Part shown: positions 1-6,863 of the stretch, piece after piece
Numbering within the stretch: position 1 is the stretch's first letter
Layout of the letters: every line of letters starts with the position of its first letter
Assembly (NCBI RefSeq): GCF_022829585.1
Contig: NZ_JAKSYC010000312.1
Location: 1-37,754 of the forward strand
Origin: Methylobacterium sp. J-026
GTDB lineage: Bacteria > Pseudomonadota > Alphaproteobacteria > Rhizobiales > Beijerinckiaceae
Reading direction: 5' to 3'
Length of the DNA: 37,754 bases
The notes under the pieces: model-generated
The model's database searches: none
What the model was told of the DNA's origin: nothing
The model's input: only the letters and a program-made list of their open reading frames with translations
Made by a program: the position numbers and the translations under genes

Positions 1-45
1 GGCTTGCTCCTCCGAACCGTCCGGGTCGTTGAACAGCATCTTCAA
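1..45 (-). CDS. 5' end of an unidentified gene, cut by the window edge
   Basis: On the minus strand a GGAGG (51-55) lies 5 nt before a TTG (45-43) and 11 nt before an in-frame ATG (39-37). The frame then reads (M)KMLFNDPDGSEEQA to the window edge without a stop. The same frame is also open upstream of the TTG, back into the repeat at 143-195, and gives protein-like residues there, so the true start may lie further up. Only about 15 codons are visible. I do not recognise the protein and infer no function. Confidence 0.3.
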   Translation of the reverse strand, partial: MKMLFNDPDGSEEQA

Positions 46-142
46 GCCATCCTCCGTGTAGACGAACTTGTTCGCGACGTAGCAATTCCGTCTGCTACGC
101 AGTTGGTCGTACCGGCTACGCGCCGGTTCCGCGATCGCGCCG

Positions 143-314
143 CCCTCCCCCGCAGAGGGGGGAGGGTGGCCCCCGAAGGGGGTCGGGAGAGGGGAACCCG
201 GCTTCCGGATTGGTCTCAGGCTCCATGAAGGCCTACGCCCTGTTCTGCACCGTCGCTCCCCTCTCCCGACCCCTGCTGACGCAGGGGCCACCCTCCCCCG
301 CAGAGGGGGGAGGG
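143..314 (-). repeat. ~170-bp palindromic intergenic element, copy A (minus orientation)
   Basis: Two GC-rich arms in inverted orientation (143-195 and 257-314) flank a core of about 60 bp. Each arm carries a CCCTCCCCC/GGGGGAGGG-type hairpin, a subterminal hairpin and the block GTCGGGAGAGGGGA. Read on the minus strand, the core begins AGCGACGGTGCAGAA and ends CCGGAAGCCGGGTT. Copies at 18031-18206 and 21211-21380 share those core edges. The subterminal hairpin differs between the arms (CCCCCGAAGGGGG at one, CCCCTGCTGACGCAGGGG at the other), while the ability to fold is kept. It encodes no protein; reading frames through it are by-products of the repeat. Confidence 0.75.
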
Positions 315-421
315 ATACGCGCCGCTCGGGCAAATAGCGTTGCCCGAGAACGGACGCTCGAATCCAGATGTGATCCGGCATTCCAAGTCGAGCCGACGTC
401 TGCCACGTCCCCGGTCTTCAA

Positions 422-433
422 CTTGAGTTCAAG
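422..433. promoter_or_regulatory. Perfect palindrome upstream of mcd
   Basis: CTTGAGTTCAAG is a perfect 5-2-5 inverted repeat about 85 bp before the mcd start. Its length suits a dimeric regulator. The protein that would bind it is unknown, and a 12-bp palindrome may occur by chance. Confidence 0.25.
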
Positions 434-517
434 ACGCCGCAAACGAAATCTGCTTCGGCTTGCGCCGCGGACGCGTTAAAAGGCACGATCCAAGAAAACG
501 CCAGGCGAGTCAGAACC

Positions 518-2200
518 ATGTCCGCATCCCCCGCCATCCAGACCGAGCCGCAGGATATCGCCGCCCTCGCCAGGGCCGCCGGCGAGACCGCCAAGGCCCT
601 CGTGGCCGATGCCACCCGCCGGGTGCGGACACGGATCCTCGGCGCGGACGGGCGGATCGACGCGGGCAAGCTCGAGGGCCAGCAGCACGCAGCCCACGGG
701 CTCGCGTGGCTGGCTACCTATGCCGAGGCGGTCAGCGAACTCGGCGGCTATGCCGAGCGCCTCCAGGCCGAGGGCCGGTTCGGCGAGACCGAGGCGCTCC
801 TCGTCCGGATCGGCGCCGGCGAGTATCTCGACCAGCTGTTCTCCGGCATCCCGATGAGCCAGGGCGAGATGGTCCGCCTCATAGGCTCCCTCGGCCTCAC
901 CGCCAAGGAGGTGGCACAATACCGCACCGATGCGGTCGAGACCCTGATCGCCGAGGGCAACACCCCCGAGAACCGCGCCGCCCTGGTGGCGCTGATGCGC
1001 GACGGCGGCGGCTCGGCCACGGTCGGCGCCTCGGGCCTCGACGAGGACATGGAGGCGATCCGCTCCGAGATGCGCCGCTTCGGCAAGGCCGAGGTGGTCG
1101 AGCAGGCGCACGAATGGCACCTGCAGAACGCCTACATCCCGATGGAGATCGTCACCAAGATGGCCGAGCTCGGCGTCTTCGGCCTGACGATCCCCGAGGA
1201 ATACGGCGGCATGGGCCTGCCCAAGACCGCCATGTGCGTGGTCTCGGAGGAATTGTCCCGGGCCTATATCGGCGTCGGCTCGCTCGGCACCCGCTCGGAG
1301 ATCGCCGCGGAGCTGATCCTGTGCGGCGGCACCGAGGAGCAGAAGCACCGCTTCCTGCCCAAGATCGCCAGCGGCGACATTTTGCCGACCGCCGTCTTCA
1401 CCGAGCCGAACACCGGGTCCGACCTCGCGAGCCTGCGCACAAAGGCCGTCAAGGACGGCGATGTGTGGAAAATAACCGGCAACAAGACCTGGATCACCCA
1501 TCCGGTCCGGGCCGACATCATGACCGTGCTGGTCCGGACCAAGCCCGAGGAGAAGGGCCATCGCGGCCTCTCGATGCTGATCGCCGAGAAGCCCCGCGGC
1601 ACCGATGAAGAGCCGTTCCCGGTCCAGGGCCTGTCGGGCGGCGAGATCGAGGTGCTCGGCTACCGGGGCATGAAGGAATACGAGCTCGCCTTCGAGGGGT
1701 TCGAGGTGCCGGCCGCGAACCTCCTCGGTGAAGTCGAGGGCAAAGGCTTCGCCCAGCTCATGCAGACCTTCGAATCGGCCCGCATTCAGACCGCCGCGCG
1801 GGCCATCGGTGTCGCCCAGTCGGCCCTCGATGTCGGCCTGCGCTACGCCGAGGAGCGGGTCCAGTTCGGCAAGCCGCTGGTCAGCTTCCCCCGGGTCGCC
1901 GACAAGCTCGCCATGATGGCGGTGGAGATCAACATCGCCCGCCAGCTCACCTACTTCTCGGCCCGCGAGAAGGATGCCGGCAAGCGCTGCGATTTGGAGG
2001 CCGGGATGGCCAAGCTGCTGGGCGCCCGCGTCGCCTGGTCGGCCGCCGACAACGCCCTCCAGATCCACGGCGGCAACGGCTTCGCGCTGGAATACCCGGT
2101 GAGCCGGATCCTGTGCGACGCCCGCATCCTGTCGATCTTCGAGGGCGCGGCCGAGATCCAGGCCCAGGTGATCGCCCGGCGGCTGCTCGAAGCCGCGTGA
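518..2200 (+). CDS. mcd: Methylsuccinyl-CoA dehydrogenase (acyl-CoA dehydrogenase family)
   Basis: A 560-residue FAD-dependent acyl-CoA dehydrogenase. It has an N-terminal helical extension of roughly 160 residues, then the usual core with TIPEEYGGMGLPK, TEPNTGSDLA, YAEERVQFGKPL and a C-terminal IFEGAAEIQ block, where Glu542 matches the catalytic base of the family. Ordinary members have about 380-400 residues. The long extension is typical of methylsuccinyl-CoA dehydrogenase, which makes mesaconyl-C1-CoA in the ethylmalonyl-CoA pathway used by methylotrophs to regenerate glyoxylate. The ATG at 518 has a weak purine-rich stretch (AGGCGAG) upstream. It stands alone, between a repeat element and a hairpin at 2302-2337. 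Family membership is certain; the substrate is inferred from the extension and length. Another short- or branched-chain acyl-CoA is the alternative. Confidence 0.85.
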   Translation: MSASPAIQTEPQDIAALARAAGETAKALVADATRRVRTRILGADGRIDAGKLEGQQHAAHGLAWLATYAEAVSELGGYAERLQAEGRFGETEALLVRIGAGEYLDQLFSGIPMSQGEMVRLIGSLGLTAKEVAQYRTDAVETLIAEGNTPENRAALVALMRDGGGSATVGASGLDEDMEAIRSEMRRFGKAEVVEQAHEWHLQNAYIPMEIVTKMAELGVFGLTIPEEYGGMGLPKTAMCVVSEELSRAYIGVGSLGTRSEIAAELILCGGTEEQKHRFLPKIASGDILPTAVFTEPNTGSDLASLRTKAVKDGDVWKITGNKTWITHPVRADIMTVLVRTKPEEKGHRGLSMLIAEKPRGTDEEPFPVQGLSGGEIEVLGYRGMKEYELAFEGFEVPAANLLGEVEGKGFAQLMQTFESARIQTAARAIGVAQSALDVGLRYAEERVQFGKPLVSFPRVADKLAMMAVEINIARQLTYFSAREKDAGKRCDLEAGMAKLLGARVAWSAADNALQIHGGNGFALEYPVSRILCDARILSIFEGAAEIQAQVIARRLLEAA

Positions 2201-2301
2201 TCGGTTGGGCGGCTGAAGGCCGCCCGCAGAGGCTTGCGGGTTGACAATCGGGTTCGGGATCGTTGTCCGGTCGATCGGTTTAGCAGTCCAGAACTCCCAC
2301 A

Positions 2302-2337
2302 CGCCCTCCCTCCCCCGCAGAGGGGGGAGGGAGGGCG
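2302..2337. repeat. Solo GC-rich hairpin downstream of mcd
   Basis: CGCCCTCCCTCCCCC and its complement flank a short centre (GCAG), giving an almost uninterrupted stem. It matches the end hairpin of the ~170-bp elements without their core. It lies about 100 bp after mcd and before the convergent small gene at 2386-2562, so it could stop transcription from either side, though no T run follows. Confidence 0.6.
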
Positions 2338-2385
2338 CGGTTCCTAAGCACGGACACCGCCCCGCGGGTTTTCCCGACCGGATAT

Positions 2386-2562
2386 CTACTTGGTGATCTT
2401 CACCGAGACCGGATCGCTCGACGGAAAAGTCTCCTCCAGGGCGTCGTCCAGGCGCTCGCTGAGCTTTTCCTGCTTGTTCTCGGGGTGCTTGTCATCGCCT
2501 GGCTTGGCGCTGCCCTGCTGGAAGCCCGGCTTGGTCGCGTTCTGCTTCTGCTCGTCGGCCAT
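2386..2562 (-). CDS. Small conserved-type protein with C-terminal FPSSDPVSV motif
   Basis: The minus strand reads a 58-residue ORF from ATG 2562 to TAG at 2388-2386. It begins MADEQKQNATKPG, is hydrophilic and rich in Lys, Asp, Glu and Gln, and ends ERLDDALEETFPSSDPVSV followed by KITK. The pattern LDEALEETFPASDPVSV is a recurring C-terminal signature of short uncharacterised proteobacterial proteins (family knowledge). No signal peptide or membrane segment is visible, and no strong ribosome binding site was found. It converges with mcd and lies downstream of the minus-strand glycosyltransferase, about 100 bp away. Function unknown; the motif and composition make it a real gene rather than noise. 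Confidence 0.7.
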   Translation of the reverse strand: MADEQKQNATKPGFQQGSAKPGDDKHPENKQEKLSERLDDALEETFPSSDPVSVKITK

Positions 2563-2662
2563 GTCGCTCGCTCGTCCGTGACGGAGGCACGCTGAAGGTG
2601 CCGATGCGGATCAACGCGAGGGAGGGCGGGTGTTTCCGATCTTTCCGCGCGCGGCCCCCGCG

Positions 2663-3931
2663 TCACCCGGCGGTCGCGACCGGGTGCCCGGCCGCCGCGG
2701 CGACCAGCCCGCGGGCATCGGCCCCGCGCATGACCGTCTCGTAGACCCCTCCGAGGCGGTCGAGATGCGCGTCCAGGCTCAGCGGTGCCGCCCAGTAGCG
2801 GTCGTAGGCGGCCTGGCCCATCCGGGCGGCGAGCCCGTCGTCGGACAGGCGGCGCATATGCGCGGCGAGCGCCTCCGGATCGCCGGAGCGGAACCAGAAC
2901 CCGGTCGCGCCGTCCACCACCGCCTCGCGCCCCGCGCAGGCGTCGCTGACGATCACCGGGGTGCCGCAGGCGAGCGCCTCGTAGACGGTGAGCGGCTGGC
3001 CCTCGTACCAGACGCTCGGGAAGACCAGCGCGCGCGCCTGCCGCATCAGCGCCTGCACGGCGGCGGCCTCGCGCCATCCGAGCATGACGGCCTCCGGGTA
3101 GCGCGCCGCGAGTTCGGCCCGCTCGGGCCCGTCGCCGACGAAGACCGCCCGCGCCCCCGCCCGCCGGGCCGCCTCGGCGAAGATCGGCGCGCCCTTCTCG
3201 GTGGAGATCCGTCCGACGAACAGGAAGTCGCCCGGCGCGCCGTCGTGCAGCGGCGCCTGCGCCACCGCGATCGGGTTGTCGACCCGGTGAAAGACGGTTC
3301 CCTGGGGCATCAGCGGCCGCACGACGCCCTCCTGGAGGTCGCTGATCGTGACGACGTGGGCGAACAGGTCCGGCAGCCGGGCCACCTGCGCGAGCCCGAC
3401 ATGGCGGACCATCCGGGCGACCTTGCGCGGGTAGCTGCGCGCGTCGCAGTTCGCCACGATGCAGGCGGCCGACATCGGCGTGCGGTGGCAGATTGCCTGC
3501 TCCGGGTAGGCGTAGAAGCCGCCGGTCGGGCAGACCAGGAAGAACTCGTGCATCGTGTAGAGGCAGGGCAGGCCCGAGGCCCGGAGCGCCGGGCCGATCG
3601 AAGGCGACAGTGCCTTGGCGAAGGCGTGGACGTGGACCAGGGTGTCGTGGGGATCGCAGGCGGCGAGTTCCCGGGCGAGCGCCCGGGCCGCCGTCCGGTT
3701 CCAGATCGCCTGGGCGGCGAAGGCCAGCTTGCTGCGCGCCGTGGAGACGTCGTCCTGCCCCAGGCAGACGACGCGGATGCCGGCGGCCTCCAGCCGCGGA
3801 TCCACCGGGCCGACGGCGGCGAACAGGCTCACGCGGAATCCGCGGGCGGCGAGGCCCAGGGCGGATTCGATCGCCACCTTGGCCTGGCCGCCGTTGATCG
3901 CGGCGTGGTCTGCGACGAGGACGACGTGCAC
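2663..3931 (-). CDS. Glycosyltransferase, GT4-like (GT-B fold), copy 1
   Basis: A 422-residue glycosyltransferase starting at GTG 3931 (V-HVVLVADHAAINGG). The frame is open much further upstream, but the homologous start of its divergent paralogue at 4049 (MHVVILAEF) fixes this start. The N-terminal half is the acceptor-binding domain. The C-terminal half has FVGRISTEKGAPIF and the EGQPLTVYEALACGTPVI nucleotide-sugar motif typical of GT4 retaining enzymes. Four cysteines in the middle (HEFFLVCPTGG, then C, SAACIVANCD) are shared with the paralogue. There is no signal or membrane segment, so it probably acts at the cytoplasmic face in surface polysaccharide or lipid glycosylation. Donor and acceptor cannot be read from the sequence. 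Confidence 0.85.
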   Translation of the reverse strand: MHVVLVADHAAINGGQAKVAIESALGLAARGFRVSLFAAVGPVDPRLEAAGIRVVCLGQDDVSTARSKLAFAAQAIWNRTAARALARELAACDPHDTLVHVHAFAKALSPSIGPALRASGLPCLYTMHEFFLVCPTGGFYAYPEQAICHRTPMSAACIVANCDARSYPRKVARMVRHVGLAQVARLPDLFAHVVTISDLQEGVVRPLMPQGTVFHRVDNPIAVAQAPLHDGAPGDFLFVGRISTEKGAPIFAEAARRAGARAVFVGDGPERAELAARYPEAVMLGWREAAAVQALMRQARALVFPSVWYEGQPLTVYEALACGTPVIVSDACAGREAVVDGATGFWFRSGDPEALAAHMRRLSDDGLAARMGQAAYDRYWAAPLSLDAHLDRLGGVYETVMRGADARGLVAAAAGHPVATAG

Positions 3932-4048
3932 GTCAGGAACTCCGCCGCTCCGATCCGGGACGGCGATCTGTACCCGTCCCCGGTTGATCCCGCGTAAACC
4001 GGTTTCCGTCATCCTCGTCGGGGTGAGGCGCGCCCCGAGATCCCGTCC
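3932..4048. promoter_or_regulatory. Divergent intergenic region between paired glycosyltransferases
   Basis: 117 bp separate the two divergent starts, so the promoters of both genes must lie here or overlap. I see no convincing -35/-10 pair. ACCGG and ACCGGT motifs recur (around 3978-4001) but do not form a clear operator. Confidence 0.4.
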
Positions 4049-5317
4049 ATGCATGTCGTTATCCTGGCCGAGTTCGCGGCCGCCAGCGGCGGGGCCGAGA
4101 AGGTCGCGCTGGAATCGGCCCGCGGCCTCGCCGAGGCCGGCCTCGCCGTCACCTACATCCAGGCGGTCCCGGGCCCGGTCGATCCGTTGCTCGACCATGA
4201 CCGGATCCGGCGGGTCGTGCTCGGCCTGCCCGACATCTGGACCCTGGGGGGCGCCAGGGCGGCGGCGGCGGGGATCTGGCACGCCGCCGCGGCGCGCCGG
4301 CTCGCGGCGGCCTTGGCCGCCCTCCCGGAGCCGCCGGACTGCCTCCATCTGCACCAATGGACCCGCGCCCTGTCGCCTTCGGTCTTCCCGGTCCTGTCGA
4401 GGGTCGGCGTGCCCCTGGTCGTGACCCTGCACGACTACGCCCTGGCCTGCCCGAACGGCGTCTACTACCGCTTCGACCGGGCCGAGCCCTGCGGGCTCGC
4501 GCCCCTGTCGGCGGCCTGCATCGCGGCGCCCTGCGATCCCCGCAGCCGTGCGCACAAGCTCGTGCGCGTCGCCCGCAGCCTGTCCCTGCGGCAGGCGCTG
4601 CGGGGGCGGCCGCTCCACCTCGTCCACGTCTGCGACGCCAGCCGGCGGCGCCTGGGCGACCGGCTCGGCGGCCCCGGCGTCAAGCACCACCGGATCGACA
4701 ACCCCGTCCGGGTGGCGGACGGGCCCGCGGCGGAGCCCGCCCGCGGCGACGCGATCGCCTATGTCGGGCGCCTGACCCGGGAGAAGGGCGCCGACCTCGT
4801 GGCCGAGGCCGCCCGCGCCGCCGGCCTGCCCGCCCTGTTCATCGGCGCCGGCCCCCTGGAGGCGGAACTGCGCGCCCGGGACGGCGTCACGGTGATCGGC
4901 TGGCAGGCGCCCGAGGCCGTCTGGGCGCTGCTGCGGACCCGGGCCCGGGCGCTGGCCGCGCCGTCGCGCTGGTACGAGACCGGTCCGCTCACCGTCTACG
5001 AGGCGCTGGCGGCCGGGATCCCGGTGGTGGCCTCCGAACGGTCCGGGGCCGCCGAGAAGGTCCGCCACGGGCAGACCGGCTTCGTGGTCGCCCCGGAGGT
5101 CGGGCCGCTGGCGGCGGCCTTCACGGCCCTGCGGGACGACGCCGTGGCCGGACAGCTCGGGGCCCGGGCCCGGGCCGAGTTCCACGCCCGGCCCATGAGC
5201 CTTGCGGCCCACGCGGCCGCGCTTCGGGCACTCTATGCCGGGCTGCTCGGATCCGGCTCTGTTGCGTTGCAATATCCGAGGGGCGGAGCGCACGGATCGG
5301 GGCTGGAGCCGTCCTGA
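4049..5317 (+). CDS. Glycosyltransferase, GT4-like (GT-B fold), copy 2
   Basis: 422 residues, exactly the length of its divergent neighbour and clearly paralogous from end to end. Both have GG..KVA.ESA..LA near the N-terminus, a TLHDYALACPNG / TMHEFFLVCPTGG block, SAACI..(N/P)CD, the donor-site GR(L/I)(T/S).EKGA, and WYE..PLTVYEALA.G.PV. The ATG at 4049 begins MHVVILAEFAAASGGAEK. Only weak Shine-Dalgarno complementarity is seen. The last residues (about 405-422, SVALQYPRGGAHGSGLEPS) are low-complexity and have no counterpart motif, so the C-terminus may have drifted. Role inferred as cytoplasmic transfer of a sugar in envelope polysaccharide synthesis; the acceptor is unknown. Confidence 0.85.
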   Translation: MHVVILAEFAAASGGAEKVALESARGLAEAGLAVTYIQAVPGPVDPLLDHDRIRRVVLGLPDIWTLGGARAAAAGIWHAAAARRLAAALAALPEPPDCLHLHQWTRALSPSVFPVLSRVGVPLVVTLHDYALACPNGVYYRFDRAEPCGLAPLSAACIAAPCDPRSRAHKLVRVARSLSLRQALRGRPLHLVHVCDASRRRLGDRLGGPGVKHHRIDNPVRVADGPAAEPARGDAIAYVGRLTREKGADLVAEAARAAGLPALFIGAGPLEAELRARDGVTVIGWQAPEAVWALLRTRARALAAPSRWYETGPLTVYEALAAGIPVVASERSGAAEKVRHGQTGFVVAPEVGPLAAAFTALRDDAVAGQLGARARAEFHARPMSLAAHAAALRALYAGLLGSGSVALQYPRGGAHGSGLEPS

Positions 5318-5543
5318 GGATGCAAAATAGATTTTATCCGTCGCGCGGGGCCCCCTGGACAACGGAAAGAAATTTTGTCACCTCCCCGGCCATCGCCTGT
5401 AGCGGTCGAAGCGACCTGGATAAACGGCTTAGCTTGGTAACGAGCCTGCCGAATCCGATAGCCCGTGAGCGGTGACTGTCCGAGATCATGGAATCGGCAT
5501 TTTATCGAGGATCTCTGGCCCGGTCTCGCACCGGATTCTGCAC

Positions 5544-5572
5544 TTGACTTCTTGTTGCAGTGCAACATATAG
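5544..5572 (+). promoter_or_regulatory. Sigma-70-type promoter of the phasin gene
   Basis: TTGACT (5544-5549), a 17-bp spacer and ATATAG (5567-5572) make a near-consensus housekeeping promoter 60 bp before the phasin ATG. Its spacer is almost filled by the palindrome at 5553-5567. Confidence 0.65.
5553..5567. promoter_or_regulatory. Candidate PhaR operator (perfect palindrome)
   Basis: TGTTGCA-G-TGCAACA is a perfect 7-1-7 inverted repeat lying between the -35 and -10 boxes of the phasin promoter. PhaR, the PHB-responsive repressor, is known to bind TGC-rich palindromes upstream of phasin genes in alphaproteobacteria. Position and sequence fit a repressor that blocks RNA polymerase until PHB granules titrate it. 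The assignment to PhaR is inferred; phaR itself is not in this window. Confidence 0.6.
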
Positions 5573-5631
5573 AGCCGCGTCACGGCGGACGCAGCCGGCG
5601 TCCCGCGCGAAGGATCATCCTGGAGACAGCC

Positions 5632-5985
5632 ATGCAGAACCCGAATTTCGAGATGCCGACCGAGATGCGCGATTTCGCCGAGAAGAGCGTCGATCAGGCC
5701 CGGACCGCCGTCGGCACCATGATGACGAACGCCGTCAAGGCCGCCGAGCAGGCCCAGGCTTCCGGCCAGACCTTCCAGTCGACCTTCAGCGCGGTGATCG
5801 CGAAGGGGTTCGACCACGCCCAGGCCAACGCCAACGCGACCTTCGACTTCGCCCAGAAGCTGGTGCGCACGAAGGACCTGCGCGAGGCGTTCGAGCTCCA
5901 GTCCGAGTTCGTCCGCAGCCAGTTCGCCGCGCTCCAGGCCCAGGCCAAGGATTACGGCGCCTTCGCCCAGACCGTCGCCCGCTGA
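5632..5985 (+). CDS. Phasin (PHB granule-associated protein)
   Basis: 117 residues, Ala/Gln/Phe-rich, predicted almost entirely helical, with no signal peptide. It reads MQNPNFEMPTEMRDFAEKSV, then long amphipathic stretches (KAAEQAQASGQTFQSTFS, LREAFELQSEFVRSQFAALQAQ) typical of Phasin_2 family proteins. These coat polyhydroxybutyrate granules and control their number and size. ATG 5632 follows GGAGACAG at a good distance. The upstream ORF extension is not supported because the promoter lies inside it. A promoter with a palindromic operator precedes it, and a long hairpin (5998-6025) follows it, so it is probably a monocistronic PHB-responsive unit. Confidence 0.85.
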   Translation: MQNPNFEMPTEMRDFAEKSVDQARTAVGTMMTNAVKAAEQAQASGQTFQSTFSAVIAKGFDHAQANANATFDFAQKLVRTKDLREAFELQSEFVRSQFAALQAQAKDYGAFAQTVAR

Positions 5986-5997
5986 GGTCGACCGCCC

Positions 5998-6025
5998 GTC
6001 CCCCGATCCGCGCGGATCGCGGGAC
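5998..6025 (+). terminator. Terminator-like hairpin after the phasin gene
   Basis: GTCCC-c-CGATCCGC / GCGGATCG-c-GGGAC folds into a 13-bp stem with one C-C mismatch, 12 bp after the phasin stop. No T run follows, so it may act as an RNA 3' end stabiliser rather than a standard intrinsic terminator. Confidence 0.5.
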
Positions 6026-6164
6026 GCCGCCCCCGGGATCCGGCCGCACCAGGCGGGCCGGTCCCCACGATCCGACGCCCGGGCGTCGCACAGGTCCGAT
6101 CCCGATACGGCAAGCGGCCGAACCGCGCCGGGATCGGTGGACGCGGACAGGAGGAGAGCGCCCC

Positions 6165-6731
6165 ATGGGAAAGCAGCGTCGACCGCGCGGGGATCGCCCG
6201 GCCTGGGAAGCGAGACCGCCGCTGGATCCGGAGGGGACCGCCCTGTCGGACGCCCTCGTGACGCCGTCGGTCGAGACCCCGAACGCGCTTCCGGCCCAGG
6301 TGCCGGCCCAAATGCCGGACGTCGTCCCCGCCCCGGCGGGGGTCGAAGCCATCGCCTCGGACATCATATCGCACGTGTCCGTCGCCGCGCCGTCGGACGA
6401 TCCGGCCCCCGCGCCGGCCGAGATCCGCGCACCGGCGCCGACGACCGCGACGGTCGAGCCGGATCGCCAGGCCGTCCCTGCGCCGATGCAGGATCCCGTC
6501 GCGTTGGCGCCCGACCGCTTCGACATGGTCGAGATCGGCTCGACCATCGCCCGCTACATGCGCGGCGAGGGCGAGGCCGCCCTGGCCCATGTCCGGGCCC
6601 TGACGGATGCGCGCACGCCGGCCGATCTGATCCGCCTGCAGGTCGGCGAGGTCCAGCGCGCCGCTGACGCCTCCCTCTCCTGCTGGGTCACGGTGCTCGG
6701 CAAGGCGAGCCGCCTCGTCGCGTTCCGCTGA
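6165..6731 (+). CDS. Phasin-like protein with disordered Pro/Ala-rich N-terminus
   Basis: 188 residues starting at ATG 6165, preceded by an excellent AGGAGGAG (6149-6156) with 8-nt spacing, which settles the start. Residues 1-~115 are rich in Pro, Ala and Val and look disordered. Residues ~118-188 (FDMVEIGSTIARYMRGEGEA, then TPADLIRLQVGEVQRAADAS) resemble the C-terminal helical part of Phasin_2 proteins, including the DL..LQ...(V/R) block. It may be a second granule-associated protein with a linker or tail for other partners. It lies 179 bp after the phasin and has no visible copy of the TGCAACA operator. Family placement is by resemblance only and moderately sure. Confidence 0.6.
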   Translation: MGKQRRPRGDRPAWEARPPLDPEGTALSDALVTPSVETPNALPAQVPAQMPDVVPAPAGVEAIASDIISHVSVAAPSDDPAPAPAEIRAPAPTTATVEPDRQAVPAPMQDPVALAPDRFDMVEIGSTIARYMRGEGEAALAHVRALTDARTPADLIRLQVGEVQRAADASLSCWVTVLGKASRLVAFR

Positions 6732-6863
6732 CGGCGGGGCACCGGGCACCCGGTGTCGCCCCTTGACAAGACGGGCGCCCGGAACGAACCGGCGACGGCA
6801 ACCGTCCGTTAACCATGCCGGCCGCATCCCTTGACGGAGGGGACGGGAAACGACACCGGACCG

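Noticed and set aside
476..2302. 608-residue minus-strand frame opposite mcd
   Set aside because: It is the complement of a clear acyl-CoA dehydrogenase; composition is His/Gly/Ala/Arg-rich with no domain motifs.
3932..5362. Apparent 899-residue minus-strand protein joining both glycosyltransferase loci
   Set aside because: Only the part from 3931 down to 2663 has motifs; the rest mirrors the plus-strand glycosyltransferase gene.
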